Shown: in pieces, positions 1 through 10,730 of the stretch
Position numbering within the stretch: position 1 is the stretch's first letter
Layout: each line of letters opens with the position of its first letter
NCBI GenBank assembly: GCA_947483555.1
Contig: CANKMW010000030.1
Span: 1 to 64,000, forward strand
Source of the DNA: Myxococcales bacterium
GTDB taxonomy: Bacteria > Myxococcota_A > Polyangia > Haliangiales > Haliangiaceae
Reading direction: 5' to 3'
Length of the DNA: 64,000 bases
Translations under genes and position numbers: made by a program
The notes under the pieces: model-generated
Seen by the model: the letters and a program-made list of their open reading frames with translations, nothing else
What the model was told of the DNA's origin: nothing
The model's database searches: none

Positions 1-101
1 CCGGCTCCGTGCTGACGCGCGCGCGCGTCAGTCGGTGGGGCCCAAAGGTGGCTTCGGGGCCCGGCTCCGTGCTGACGCGCGCGCGCGTCAGTCGGTGGGG
101 T
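1..101. repeat. 60-bp tandem repeat unit with a 20-bp perfect palindrome
   Basis: Bases 1-40 and 61-100 are identical, giving a 60-bp period, and the array probably continues left of the window. Each copy holds the perfect palindrome CTGACGCGCGCGCGCGTCAG (12-31 and 72-91), whose alternating CG core could extrude as a cruciform or adopt Z-DNA. It lies just upstream of a lipoprotein operon and may be a terminator-like or protein-binding element. Its function is unknown. Confidence 0.75.
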
Positions 102-159
102 GCCTTGCGGGCCGGGGCGGTCGTGTTACAACCGCGGGGCCTCGGGAGGACCATCGACG

Positions 160-1161
160 ATGATCAAGCTGGCTCGTATTGTTGTGCTGCCGCTCGCTGT
201 GGCGACGGCGCTGTTCGCCTGTGACAAGGGCAAGGGCAAGGGTGGAAGTGGCGGAGGCGGTGCGACCGGCGCCGCCGGTGCGTCGGCCATCTCGCCGGCC
301 AAGGGCGGCCTCACCCGCGCGCTGGCGGCGATGCCCAAGGAGACCGAGCTGATCCTCGGGCTCGACTTCTCCCAGCTGCGCAAGAGCGCGCTCTGGAAGC
401 AGTACGAGCCGATGCTCATGGAGAAGGCGGGCAAGGAGCTGTCGGAGTTCAAGTCCAAGTGCGGCTTCGACCCGATGGAGAAGATGACCGGCGTCCTGAT
501 GGGCGCCCAGATCGCCACCGACGGGCTCGGTGACGCCACCATCTTCGTGCGCGGCTTCGAGAAGGGGCCGACGTTCGAGTGCGTCAAGAAGCTGGCCGCC
601 GAGAAGGCCTCCGAGGGCAAGGCCGCCAACATCGACGGCGACTACATCGAGGTGCTCGAGAATGGCGAGGTCAAGTTCCGCGCCATGTTCATCGAGGAAT
701 CGACCGCGCTGATCATCAAGCAAGGTGACGGTTTCGGCGACAAGGCGGCGCTGCTGGCGGCGGCCGCGGCCAAGGACGGCGAAGGCCTGACCAGCTCGGC
801 CGCGTTCGTCAAGCTGCTCGACGAGGTCAAGACCGGGTCGTCGCTGTTCATGGTGATGAACGGCAACGCCAAGGTGATGCAGCAGAGCCCGCTGCCGTTC
901 AAGATCAAGGCGATCTACGGCTGGGTCAACGTCGGCGCCGGCGTCGATGGCGAGTCGCGGGTCCGCATGGAAGACGGCGACTCGGCCAGCGCGATGGTCG
1001 GCTTCTACAAGATGGGCGTCCAGGAAGCCAAGAAGTCGCCGGCCGGCAAGTTCATCGACGGGCTCAAGGTGTCGTCGAAGGGCGCTGACGTCATCGCGGC
1101 CTTCAAGTTCGATCAGAAGCAAGTCGAGGAAATGATCGAGATGGCCAAGTCGTTGCGCTGA
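160..1161 (+). CDS. Lipoprotein, paralogue of the next gene
   Basis: 333 residues. The ATG at 160 follows a strong Shine-Dalgarno GGGAGGA (144-150). The N-terminus is a lipoprotein signal with lipobox LFAC (Cys21), then a Gly/Ser/Lys-rich linker (about 25-45). The mature part starts with a segment of the type ALAAMPKETELILGLDFSQL that aligns with the start of the next protein (ALAAIPADASVVVGMDVAQL), so the two are tandem paralogues. Both share a single cysteine about 50 residues further on. It is likely anchored to a membrane facing the periplasm. No catalytic motif is visible and I do not recognise a function. The stop is 2 bases before the next start, so the genes are co-transcribed. Confidence 0.85.
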   Translation: MIKLARIVVLPLAVATALFACDKGKGKGGSGGGGATGAAGASAISPAKGGLTRALAAMPKETELILGLDFSQLRKSALWKQYEPMLMEKAGKELSEFKSKCGFDPMEKMTGVLMGAQIATDGLGDATIFVRGFEKGPTFECVKKLAAEKASEGKAANIDGDYIEVLENGEVKFRAMFIEESTALIIKQGDGFGDKAALLAAAAAKDGEGLTSSAAFVKLLDEVKTGSSLFMVMNGNAKVMQQSPLPFKIKAIYGWVNVGAGVDGESRVRMEDGDSASAMVGFYKMGVQEAKKSPAGKFIDGLKVSSKGADVIAAFKFDQKQVEEMIEMAKSLR

Positions 1162-1163
1162 CG

Positions 1164-2261
1164 TTGCGGACCCGTTCGACAATCGTCGTCGTCGTCGCCG
1201 CGGTTGCCGCGGCGGTGGCGGGTGGCTGCAAGAAGAAGCAGCCGGCCGAGCGGTACGATCGAGTGGCGGTGGCGGCGCTGGCCGCCATTCCCGCTGACGC
1301 CTCGGTCGTGGTCGGGATGGATGTCGCGCAGCTGGCGCAGGCCGCGGTGGTGGTGCGAGCCGTCGACCAGATGCTGGTTCGCGACCCCGAGCTGGCCGCG
1401 CGGCTGGCTCGGCTGGCCACCGATTGCGGCGTCGACGTGGCGCGCCAGATCAAGACCGTGCACCTGGCGCTCGGGCCACGCGCACCCGGTAAGGGCTCGG
1501 CGGTTCCACCCTCGTTGCTGGTCGCGACCGGCCAGCTCAGCGAGCCGGCGCTCACCCGCTGTCTGCAGGCCGGCACCGGCAGCGGCGGCGGTGAGCTCAG
1601 CGTGCGCGACGTGGGCGGGCGGCCGCTGTACAAGCTCACCGAGGGCGCGCGCGTGCTTCATCTGGCCTTCGGCCAGGACGACACCGTGGTCATCGGCGCC
1701 GACGAGGGCTGGGTGCTGGCGGCGGTCGGAAGCGGTGCCAAGGTCACGACCAGCAAGGAGCTCGGGCCGCTGCTGGCGCAGGTCGATCGCAGCGCGGCGC
1801 TGTGGGCGGTGGCGGTGATGGACGCCGAGCTCGGCCAGGCGCTGTCGCGGGTCACTGGCGGCAAGGTGGGCGCCTCGCCGCGCGCGCTCCACGGCGCGCT
1901 CGACACCCGCAGCGGGCTGGCCGGGACCGTCGCCTTCGCGATGGCGACCGAGGGCGACGCGGAGGCCCTGGTGGGCTTCGCGCGTGATGAGATCCAGCTG
2001 CTGGCGCTGGCGGCGCAGACCCTGGGCCTGGGCCGGGTGGTCGCCAAGGTCAGGGTCGAGCGGAAGGGCTCGGAGGCCCAGTTCCGAGTGGCGCTCACGG
2101 ATGACGAGGTTCGCCAGGTGCTGTCGGCGATTGACAGGGGCCAGGTCAGCGGTCAGGATGCGCAGCCCTTTAACGCGGATGCGGTTGACGCGTCGATTGC
2201 CGCACCCGGCGGCGACGCGTCCACCGACGCATTCGTCGACGCCCCCCGCGACGCACCCTGA
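1164..2261 (+). CDS. Lipoprotein, paralogue of the preceding gene
   Basis: 365 residues from a TTG start at 1164, 2 bases after the upstream stop. The TTG is chosen because it gives a clean lipoprotein signal (MRTRST, hydrophobic stretch, lipobox AGGC with Cys22). The N-terminal half resembles the preceding lipoprotein (ALAAIP/ALAAMP motif, conserved Cys near residue 90), suggesting tandem duplication followed by strong divergence. The last 40 residues are an Asp/Ala-rich low-complexity tail. Likely a periplasm-facing anchored protein that may act as a pair with its neighbour. No enzymatic motif is seen and the function is unknown. Confidence 0.8.
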   Translation: MRTRSTIVVVVAAVAAAVAGGCKKKQPAERYDRVAVAALAAIPADASVVVGMDVAQLAQAAVVVRAVDQMLVRDPELAARLARLATDCGVDVARQIKTVHLALGPRAPGKGSAVPPSLLVATGQLSEPALTRCLQAGTGSGGGELSVRDVGGRPLYKLTEGARVLHLAFGQDDTVVIGADEGWVLAAVGSGAKVTTSKELGPLLAQVDRSAALWAVAVMDAELGQALSRVTGGKVGASPRALHGALDTRSGLAGTVAFAMATEGDAEALVGFARDEIQLLALAAQTLGLGRVVAKVRVERKGSEAQFRVALTDDEVRQVLSAIDRGQVSGQDAQPFNADAVDASIAAPGGDASTDAFVDAPRDAP

Positions 2262-2282
2262 TCGAGAATCTGGAGACCTGTC

Positions 2283-2723
2283 ATGGCGAAGAAGACGACG
2301 ATCCCGAGCGGCCCCGAGGCAGCCGACCCCAAGAAGAAGACGACCAAGGCGAAGCCGGAGGTCACCGAGACCAAGGCCGCGAAGCCCGGCCGTGGCCCCC
2401 TGGCCCGCATGAAGGCCGTCTACGGCACCAAGGACAAGCTGATCGACAAGATCGCCGGCAGCCTGGTCACCGACGGCGAGGACGAGGGCGCGCTGAAGAG
2501 CCGCCTGCTCAAGGCGTCCAACCAGCAGCTGCTCAAGCTGGTCAACGTCGTGGAGGCCGTGAAGAAGTCGTACGGTGGCCGCGACAAGCTGGTCGCATCG
2601 CTGGTCAAGGCGCTCAACCGCGCCAAGGATCAGCAGTACGTCGCCAAGCTGACGTCGTTCTCGCTGCCGCGCCTGTACGAGCTGGCCCGCGCCGCCGAGC
2701 GCCGCGCCAAGGCCGCGAAGTAA
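2283..2723 (+). CDS. Lysine-rich basic protein
   Basis: 146 residues, ATG at 2283 after a GGAGA Shine-Dalgarno. Residues 1-45 are a Lys/Pro/Ala-rich, probably disordered tail. Residues 45-146 are predicted to be helical and strongly basic, ending in ELARAAERRAKAAK. The composition resembles histone-H1-like or nucleoid-associated proteins, but no family signature is recognised, so a nucleic-acid binding role is only inference. It follows the two lipoprotein genes by 21 bases in the same direction. It has no signal peptide and is expected to be cytoplasmic. Confidence 0.75.
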   Translation: MAKKTTIPSGPEAADPKKKTTKAKPEVTETKAAKPGRGPLARMKAVYGTKDKLIDKIAGSLVTDGEDEGALKSRLLKASNQQLLKLVNVVEAVKKSYGGRDKLVASLVKALNRAKDQQYVAKLTSFSLPRLYELARAAERRAKAAK

Positions 2724-2756
2724 GCGCCGGCGATCCGGACGCGCTACCTTCAGGGA

Positions 2757-4613
2757 GTGCGTCGCATCGTGAACGTGGCCATCGCTGCAACCGCAGCGGT
2801 GGCGTGCGCAGTTTCGGCGTGGGCGCAGGCCGATGACGACGACCCGGCAACCGCACCGGGCTCGGGCTCGGGCTCGGGGTCGGGGTCGGGGTCGGGGTCG
2901 GGCCCGGGGTCGGGCTCGGTCGCGGATCCAGCAGCCACCGTCCTCCTCCCCCGCACCGCGCCCTTGACGATCCGCTGGGTCGAGGCGCCCGCCATCACGG
3001 CGCAGCTCGGTCCGCTGGTGCTCGGCGAGCTCGATCATGCGCGCGGCGGACCTCCGCCGCCGAACCTGGTCGGCGAACCGCCCGCTGTTCCGACCCTCGC
3101 CGCCTGGCCGCTGGCCCTCGACGGCGGTGTGCGCGGGGTCGGGCCCTTTGGTGCCGGGGCCGACTGTCCGTGCCCGACCAAGCTCGGCGAACTTCCCGCC
3201 GGGCGTCGGGTCGCGGCGCTGTACGCGCTGGCGACGCTCGCGGTTCCCGCCGACCTCGTCGACCTCCGCGTGCTCGAGGTCCGCGCCCGCTACAAGGACG
3301 GCCTCGCGCTGTGGCTCAACGGGGTATCGGTGGCGCGGCGCAATCTCGCCACCGGCGGCGCCCCGCTGCGGCTCGCCGATCGGTTGCACGGCCCCGAGTG
3401 GGAGACCTTCTTCGTGCCGATCACGCCGGGTCTGCTGCGCGCCGGCGACAACGTGCTCGCCGCCGCCGTGCACCCGTCGGGGGGCAGCCGGGCCCCGTTC
3501 CTCGAGCTCGAGGTCGCGGCGCGGCGGCAGAGCCGCGTCGTGCGCGGACCGATGGTGCAGCGAATCGGAGCGACCAGCGCCACGATCGTCGTCGAGACCG
3601 ACGTGCCGGCGGCGGCCGAGCTGGCGTGGGGAACCACGGCGGCGCTCGGGCAGCGCGGGGTGGCGAACGCCGAGCTCGGCGGCCGCCGCCACCTGTTCGC
3701 GCTGACCGGACTGCCGGGCGATGCCGCGGTGCACTACCAGGTCACGGTCGACGGTGTCGCCGGTGCGCCCCTCGCGTTCTCGACCCCGCCGCGGCCCGGC
3801 GACGTGGTGCGCTTCGCGCTCTACGGCGACGTGCGGGGTGGCCACGCCATCCACGCCAAGGTGATCGCCGCGATCGCCGCCGAGACTCCGGATCTGGTGC
3901 TGGCGTCTGGAGACCTCGTGCTGCGGGGCACCGACGAGGCCGACTGGCAACGCTTCTTCGCGGTGGCGTCACCACTGCTGGCGACGACGCCGTTCTACCC
4001 CTGCGTCGGCAACCACGACGTCGGGCGGGCCGGCGATCTGGCGCGCCGCTTCGCCGATATCTTCGCGCTCCCACCCGGCCCGCCCGATCGCCCGGCCGGC
4101 GGCGGCTGGTACAGCTTCGACGTCGGCGGCGTGCACTTCGCGATGCTCGATTCGAACGGCTACGAGGACGGCGCGCAACGGCGCTGGCTCGAAGCCGACC
4201 TGGCGACCGCCGTCCAGGCGCGCACGCGGGCCATCTTCGCCGTGACTCACGACGGTCCCTACGCGCGCGGCCTCCACGGCGGCAACCAGACCGCCGCCAA
4301 GGAGTACGTGCCGATCCTGGCTCGCCACGGCGTGACGCTGCTGTTCTCGGGCCACGACCACCTCTACCAGCGCGGCCGTCAGGGCGACCTCGACTACATC
4401 GTCTCGGGCGGCGGCGGCGCGCCGCTCTATCGCGTCTCGTGCGGTGTGCCGGGCCGCCGCGCGTGCCGCGTCGATGACGGCATGCTCCACGTCGCGCGCG
4501 AGCACCACTATCTGATGGCCAGCGTGTACCCCGGCCACGTCGAGGTGTGCCCCAAGCTGATCGATGGCACCCCGCTCGAGCCGTGCCAGATCTACAAGCT
4601 GCCGCGGCGGTAG
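2757..4613 (+). CDS. Secreted metallophosphoesterase (purple-acid-phosphatase-like)
   Basis: 618 residues from GTG 2757. The start is preceded by TACCTT at 2745-2750 (6-base gap), consistent with a leaderless transcript. The signal peptide ends near AWAQA, then a Gly-Ser dipeptide linker (about 36-55) encoded by a hexanucleotide array. Residues 60-255 form a beta-rich region, and an Fn3-like domain follows (about 260-345). The phosphoesterase domain (about 360-600) carries GDVRGG, ASGDLV, VGNHDVG, THDGPYA and SGHDHLY, the metal-ligand series of calcineurin-like enzymes. The layout (Fn3-like then phosphoesterase) fits purple acid phosphatases. It probably hydrolyses phosphate esters outside the inner membrane; substrate unknown. 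Convergent with the next gene. Confidence 0.88.
   Translation: MRRIVNVAIAATAAVACAVSAWAQADDDDPATAPGSGSGSGSGSGSGSGPGSGSVADPAATVLLPRTAPLTIRWVEAPAITAQLGPLVLGELDHARGGPPPPNLVGEPPAVPTLAAWPLALDGGVRGVGPFGAGADCPCPTKLGELPAGRRVAALYALATLAVPADLVDLRVLEVRARYKDGLALWLNGVSVARRNLATGGAPLRLADRLHGPEWETFFVPITPGLLRAGDNVLAAAVHPSGGSRAPFLELEVAARRQSRVVRGPMVQRIGATSATIVVETDVPAAAELAWGTTAALGQRGVANAELGGRRHLFALTGLPGDAAVHYQVTVDGVAGAPLAFSTPPRPGDVVRFALYGDVRGGHAIHAKVIAAIAAETPDLVLASGDLVLRGTDEADWQRFFAVASPLLATTPFYPCVGNHDVGRAGDLARRFADIFALPPGPPDRPAGGGWYSFDVGGVHFAMLDSNGYEDGAQRRWLEADLATAVQARTRAIFAVTHDGPYARGLHGGNQTAAKEYVPILARHGVTLLFSGHDHLYQRGRQGDLDYIVSGGGGAPLYRVSCGVPGRRACRVDDGMLHVAREHHYLMASVYPGHVEVCPKLIDGTPLEPCQIYKLPRR
2858..2923 (+). repeat. 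Hexanucleotide array encoding a Gly-Ser linker
   Basis: About ten copies of GGCTCG/GGGTCG-type hexamers inside the metallophosphoesterase gene encode alternating Gly and Ser after the signal peptide. Unit length is a multiple of three, so copy-number change keeps the reading frame. The same CGG-based hexamer style recurs elsewhere in the window. Confidence 0.8.
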
Positions 4614-4642
4614 GTGCGAGAGGCGGCGACGGCGGCCGGCCG

Positions 4643-6837
<2,195 letters not shown>

Positions 6838-6841
<4 letters not shown>

Positions 6842-8673
6842 AGGATCTCCTTCACGGGGGCGACGCGCACGACCATGCTGGTGCCGCCGCCGATCACGCG
6901 CTTCGCGACCTGGACCGAGCGGGACATGGGGCGGAACGGCAAGGCCCGGGGGGTGCGGGTCGCCGGGGCCAGCTTGTCGAGCACGCTGACCGGGACGTCG
7001 CGCACGACCTTGCCATCGGCGGCGACGCCCTCCTCGGGAACGTACAGGGTCACCGCCCACACGTTGCCGGGCAGCAACTTGCGGAACGCGGCGATCAGGC
7101 TCTCGAGGTCGATGGGCGGCGCGGCATCGAGGCGGGCCGCGTCGCCAGCGGTGACCTCGACCTGCACCATCGCTCCGGCCAGCGACTTCGGCACGTCGAA
7201 GTACACGTCCTCGGTGACCTCGCGGCCGTCGACCGCGTCCATCACCATCGTGACCTTGTTGCGTCCGACCTTGAGCGTCGGAGCCGCCAGCCGCATCGCC
7301 TTGACCTCGCCGTAGTCGGCCGAGAACGTCAGGTCGACCCGCAGCTCGACGCGCTCGGCCTTGGCCGGCGCGAACGGGTTGAAGGCCAGGGCACCGAGGG
7401 CGCGCAGCGCGCGGGCACCGCCGATCACCGAACCGGCACCGTCGTTGGCATACAGGTAGTCGGTGAACCGCAGCTCGCCCAGATCCTTGATCTTGACCAG
7501 CGAGTCGATCTTGGCGGTGACGTGATCGCGGTCGGGGAGGAAGTAGTTGATGGCGTTGAACGCCGCCGAGCCGGCCATCGCCGGGGTGAGGAACTTGTCG
7601 TCGATCACCTCGACGTGGAACTCGCCGGTCTCGACGCCCGAGCCGTCGGCGGCCTTCGAGGTGACGTAGATGTCGACCGGGATCATGGCGCTCTTGAGCT
7701 TGGTATCGGCCATGATCATCGACTGCCGGTCCTGGACCAGCGAGCCGAGCTCGCGCTTCGGCGTCGCGATCACGAACGGGAACTGCGCCGAGGCGACCAC
7801 GGTCTGCACCTCCGCCGACGCCACCGGTGCGTAGATCTCGCCGGCCTGGAACATCGGATGGCCGAACGCGAGCACCTTGTTGCCGTCGACGTACGAGACC
7901 GTGCCGGTGGCGGCGGCGGACATGTCGCCGCGGATGAGCTGGACGGAGATCGACGCGCCCATCAGGAACTCGGTCGGCCCATCGGTTGCGCCCAGGCTGC
8001 TGCCGCCGCTACCGGCGCGCATCGGTGTCAGTGGATAGCCGGCGAACAGGCGCTCGAACGCGGAGAACCCGGCGGCGGTGAAGCCACCCAGCGCGAGCGG
8101 GACCGCCGCGGTCATGGTCTCGTCCGTGCTCCGTGCCGGACGCGGCGGCAGCGGCATCGAGAACAGCCACGGCGTGCGCGGTCCGCCGAACAGATCGTCG
8201 ATGGAGCCGGTCGGCGTGAGCTGCTTCCACTGCGCCATCGTCGACGGCGGCGCCAGGGCGCCCGGGGCGCTGCGGCGCTTGACGTCGAGGCCCTCGCGCT
8301 TCATGTACTCGAGCGGCGTGCAGCCACCCATGGCGATCTTGTTGAACGCGAAGCCGTAGGAGAACGCGCACGCCAGCTTGCCGTCGATGTAGAGCGGGCT
8401 ACCCGACATGCCACGCCAGAACCCGGACACCGCCAGCTTGGGGTCGCTCGACTTGACCAGGATGATGGCCTGGCGAGGCACGAAGTTCTGCTGGACCCCG
8501 ATCACCTCGAACTCGAAGCGCTCGGGCGTGGTGCCCTGAAACGTCGTCATGCCGTAGCCGACCTGGCCCCGGCGCACGCTCGACAGGGGATAGATCTCCG
8601 GCGGGGCGGCGGTGGCGGCGGGCACGAGGAGGGCGGCGCAGGCCACGGCCAGACCCAGGGCAGATCGCTGCAT
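6838..8673 (-). CDS. SpoIVB-like S55 peptidase domain protein, secreted
   Basis: 611 residues from ATG 8673. TACTCT at 8682-8687, 8 bases upstream, supports a leaderless start there. Signal peptide about 1-23. The first 120 residues contain the S55 hallmark GMSGSPLYIDGKL (GMSGSP at 88-93, the Ser-Gly-Ser nucleophile region of SpoIVB). Residues 100-450 hold further SpoIVB-like segments (KVLAFGHPMFQAGE, FEVEVIGV-type strands). The C-terminal part is beta-rich. In Bacillus SpoIVB cleaves a signalling partner during sporulation; here the substrate is unknown, but the overlapping propeller gene is the obvious candidate partner. Whether the catalytic triad is complete cannot be judged by eye. Confidence 0.82.
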
Positions 8674-8996
8674 GTGTGCAGAGAGTAACCCGTTCGACCG
8701 AGCGACGCTTCCCGCGGCGGTGAGGCCAGGTGTGAATCCGACCCGCCTCCAGGACGTCTCACCGGTGAGGCACCGGCTGTCACACTCTTGCCGATCTTGT
8801 GTGACACCTGCCGGGAAGGTGTGGCACCGGCCGGCAAAGGGTGGCGACGAGGGAAGTTTTCGGGGTGATTCCCGATGCTTCGGACTCGCCCAGGCCCGCG
8901 CTCCCGGCGGGCACGCGGGCTGCACTAGGGTCCGGTCACGTCGGGCGCGCCGTGAGCCGTCGCAACCATCTCCCCCCGACCCTGGAAGGCAAGACC
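8674..8996. other. Divergent intergenic region (323 bp)
   Basis: No gene is seen between the S55 protease (minus) and the small HTH gene (plus). It contains the minus-strand TACTCT -10-like box at 8682-8687, a dyad at 8778-8806 and a GGAAGG Shine-Dalgarno at 8984-8989 for the downstream gene. Confidence 0.6.
8778..8806. promoter_or_regulatory. Inverted repeat, candidate operator
   Basis: TGTCACAC (8778-8785) and GTGTGACA (8799-8806) form a perfect 8-bp dyad separated by 13 bases. The 21-bp centre-to-centre spacing is two helical turns, typical of dimeric regulator sites. It lies between divergent genes, one of which encodes a small DNA-binding protein, so autoregulation is a plausible inference. 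No T-run follows on either strand, which argues against a terminator. Confidence 0.45.
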
Positions 8997-9263
8997 ATGA
9001 GCAACTACGTCGAGACCTGGAAGAGCATCGCCCACGCCCTTGGCCGTTCGGAGCGCTGGTGCCGGTACATGGCGCAGCGTGAAGGCGATCCACTGCCTGT
9101 CTTCAAGGTCGGCGGCATCGTGCGCCTCAACATGCACGACCTCGAGGAATGGCTCGGCCACCAGCGCACGCGGACGCTCGCTCGCCCGGTCGCCGAGGCG
9201 CTGGGCGCGATCGCGGCCGCCGCCGATCGCAGCATGATGCCGGCCCTCAAGCTCATCGCGTGA
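8997..9263 (+). CDS. Small MerR/excisionase-like helix-turn-helix protein
   Basis: 88 residues from ATG 8997, 7 bases after GGAAGG. The core (residues 1-50) reads as an HTH_17 excisionase-type fold: an N-terminal helix with ALGRSERWCRYMAQ as the recognition helix, then a PVFKVGGIVRLNMHDLEEWL wing. Such proteins bind DNA as phage excisionases or as small host regulators. No integrase or phage gene is nearby, so a chromosomal regulator is more likely than prophage. The target is unknown; the dyad at 8778-8806 upstream is a candidate. Confidence 0.8.
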   Translation: MSNYVETWKSIAHALGRSERWCRYMAQREGDPLPVFKVGGIVRLNMHDLEEWLGHQRTRTLARPVAEALGAIAAAADRSMMPALKLIA

Positions 9264-9341
9264 CGCGCGCTCGTGGCAGCGAACGCAGAGAGGGTGGTTC
9301 GCGGGCGTTTCGTCGGGTGGGGGGAGCCTCCGACGGCATGC

Positions 9342-9347
9342 TATAGA
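9342..9347 (+). promoter_or_regulatory. -10-like box TATAGA of a leaderless promoter
   Basis: TATAGA ends 8 bases before the ATG at 9356 and no Shine-Dalgarno is present. Transcription from this -10 would begin at or within a base or two of the start codon. Confidence 0.55.
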
Positions 9348-9355
9348 CCCGCCCC

Positions 9356-10141
9356 ATGTCGTTGCCACTGAGTGACCTGCGCGGTCCGGTCCGCGCGTTG
9401 TTCTCCGATGTCGACGGGACGCTGACCACCAATGGTCGCGTCGAAGCGTCGACCTACGCCGCCCTCGAGCAACTCGGCGAGGGTGGCGTTCCGGTCGTGT
9501 TCGTCACCGGCCGGCCCGCCGGCTGGGGACAGGCGTTCATGAGCGTGGCCGGAGCCGCCGCCGTGGTCACCGAGAACGGTGGCGTGACGTGGGTGCGCGA
9601 TGGCCGCAAGATGAGCAAGCTCTACGGCGTGCCGGCGGCCAGCCTGCCCGAGTGGCGGCGGCGCATGCTCGAGGCGGTCGCCGAGGTGGCGTCGAAGGTG
9701 CCGGGCGCGCGGCTGTCGTCCGACAGCAAGTACCGCGAGGTCGACCTGGCCATCGACTGGAACGAGGAGGTCTCGCTGTCGAAGCAGGACGCCGACGAGG
9801 TGGTCGCGATCGTGCGCCGCGCCGGCTTCGCCGCGTCGCGCTCGAGCATCCACGTCAACTTCGGGCCGCCACACTTCGACAAGCTGTCGGCGTGCGTGAC
9901 CGTGGTCCGCCACGTCCTGGGTGGCGACGGCAACGACCTGGCGCCCTACGTGTTCGTCGGCGACGCGCTCAACGACGCGCCCATGTTCGGCGGGTTTCCA
10001 AAGTCGGTCGGGGTCGCCAACGTCAAGGCGTGGTGGGACGAGCTCACGTTCAAGCCCGCGTACCTGACCGAGCGGGCCGAGGGCGCCGGGCTGCGCGAGG
10101 TCGCGGCGCACGTGATGCGGGTCAACGCCGCGCAGGGCTGA
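9356..10141 (+). CDS. HAD superfamily hydrolase (Cof/mannosyl-3-phosphoglycerate phosphatase-like)
   Basis: 261 residues. HAD motif I is DVDGTLT (18-24), motif II FVTGRPAGW (about 56), and motif IV FVGDALNDAPMF (about 200). A type IIB-like cap domain lies between (about 80-185). Cytoplasmic phosphatase acting on a sugar phosphate or similar small molecule; substrate cannot be assigned. The ENGGVTW segment after motif II is typical of the Cof/MPGP subgroup. The start is supported by TATAGA 8 bases upstream. It stands alone, with the next gene 93 bases downstream. Confidence 0.88.
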   Translation: MSLPLSDLRGPVRALFSDVDGTLTTNGRVEASTYAALEQLGEGGVPVVFVTGRPAGWGQAFMSVAGAAAVVTENGGVTWVRDGRKMSKLYGVPAASLPEWRRRMLEAVAEVASKVPGARLSSDSKYREVDLAIDWNEEVSLSKQDADEVVAIVRRAGFAASRSSIHVNFGPPHFDKLSACVTVVRHVLGGDGNDLAPYVFVGDALNDAPMFGGFPKSVGVANVKAWWDELTFKPAYLTERAEGAGLREVAAHVMRVNAAQG

Positions 10142-10234
10142 TCCGCGGGGGAGCCGATCAAGATCACGCCAGACTGGATCCGCGAGATCAGGGCGGTTTC
10201 TTGCCCGTCGGCGCGGCCCCCGCGATGCTTCGCC

Positions 10235-10729
10235 ATGGACAAGGGCTTCCTGATCGAGCAGCTGGTCGGGCGGGTGCGCGAATCGGCGCGGGCGGCGCTC
10301 GACGCCAGCGAGGCGGCGGCGGTCGAGGCCCGTGAGGGCGCGACGCCGGCCGAGAAGCGGGAAGATGCGCGGGCCGCGCTCGAGCTCGGCAGCCTGGGCC
10401 GCGCCCAGGAGCGCCGCGCCCAGCGCGCGCTCGGTGAGATCGACGCCCTGACCGGCTTTGCGCCCGGACCGTGCCCGCCCGGGGCGCGCATCGTGGTCGG
10501 CGCGATCGTCGAGATCGAGGACGGCGACACCGCGGAGGGGCGGACGTTCTTCCTCGCCCCGGTCGGCGCCGGCGTCACGCTCACCGGGCCAGGCGGCGAT
10601 GGCCTCTTGTCGGTGGTCACGCCGTCGTCGCCGATCGGACGCGCCGTGCTCGGCCACAAGACCGGCGACGTCGTCGACGTCACGGTCGATGGTGAGGTCC
10701 GCGAGTGGACGATCACCTGGGTGGCGTAG
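10235..10729 (+). CDS. GreA/GreB C-terminal-domain protein
   Basis: 164 residues. Residues 1-75 are helical and charged, with an Ala/Glu/Arg-rich hairpin-like segment. Residues 80-164 resemble the FKBP-like C-terminal domain of GreA/GreB, ending in the family pattern TPSSPIGRAVLGHKTGDVVDV. GreA-type proteins bind the RNA polymerase secondary channel; this one is similar in size (GreA about 158) but its N-terminal hairpin tip is not clearly conserved. It could therefore be a Gre homologue or an anti-Gre/Rnk-type protein. Convergent with the next gene, with the stops 1 base apart. Confidence 0.75.
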   Translation: MDKGFLIEQLVGRVRESARAALDASEAAAVEAREGATPAEKREDARAALELGSLGRAQERRAQRALGEIDALTGFAPGPCPPGARIVVGAIVEIEDGDTAEGRTFFLAPVGAGVTLTGPGGDGLLSVVTPSSPIGRAVLGHKTGDVVDVTVDGEVREWTITWVA

Positions 10730-10730
10730 G

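Noticed and set aside
1113-3950. Minus-strand open frame of 945 codons
   Set aside because: It runs antisense to the two lipoproteins, the Lys-rich protein and the phosphoesterase; its Arg/Gly/His-rich composition is what GC-rich codons give in an antisense frame, and it has no motifs.
8841-8996. N-terminal extension of the small HTH protein
   Set aside because: The frame is open to 8841, but GGAAGG lies 7 bases before ATG 8997 and the HTH fold starts there; the added residues look like noncoding text.
8997-9263. Prophage or integrative element around the excisionase-like gene
   Set aside because: No integrase, att duplication, structural phage gene or composition change was seen nearby.
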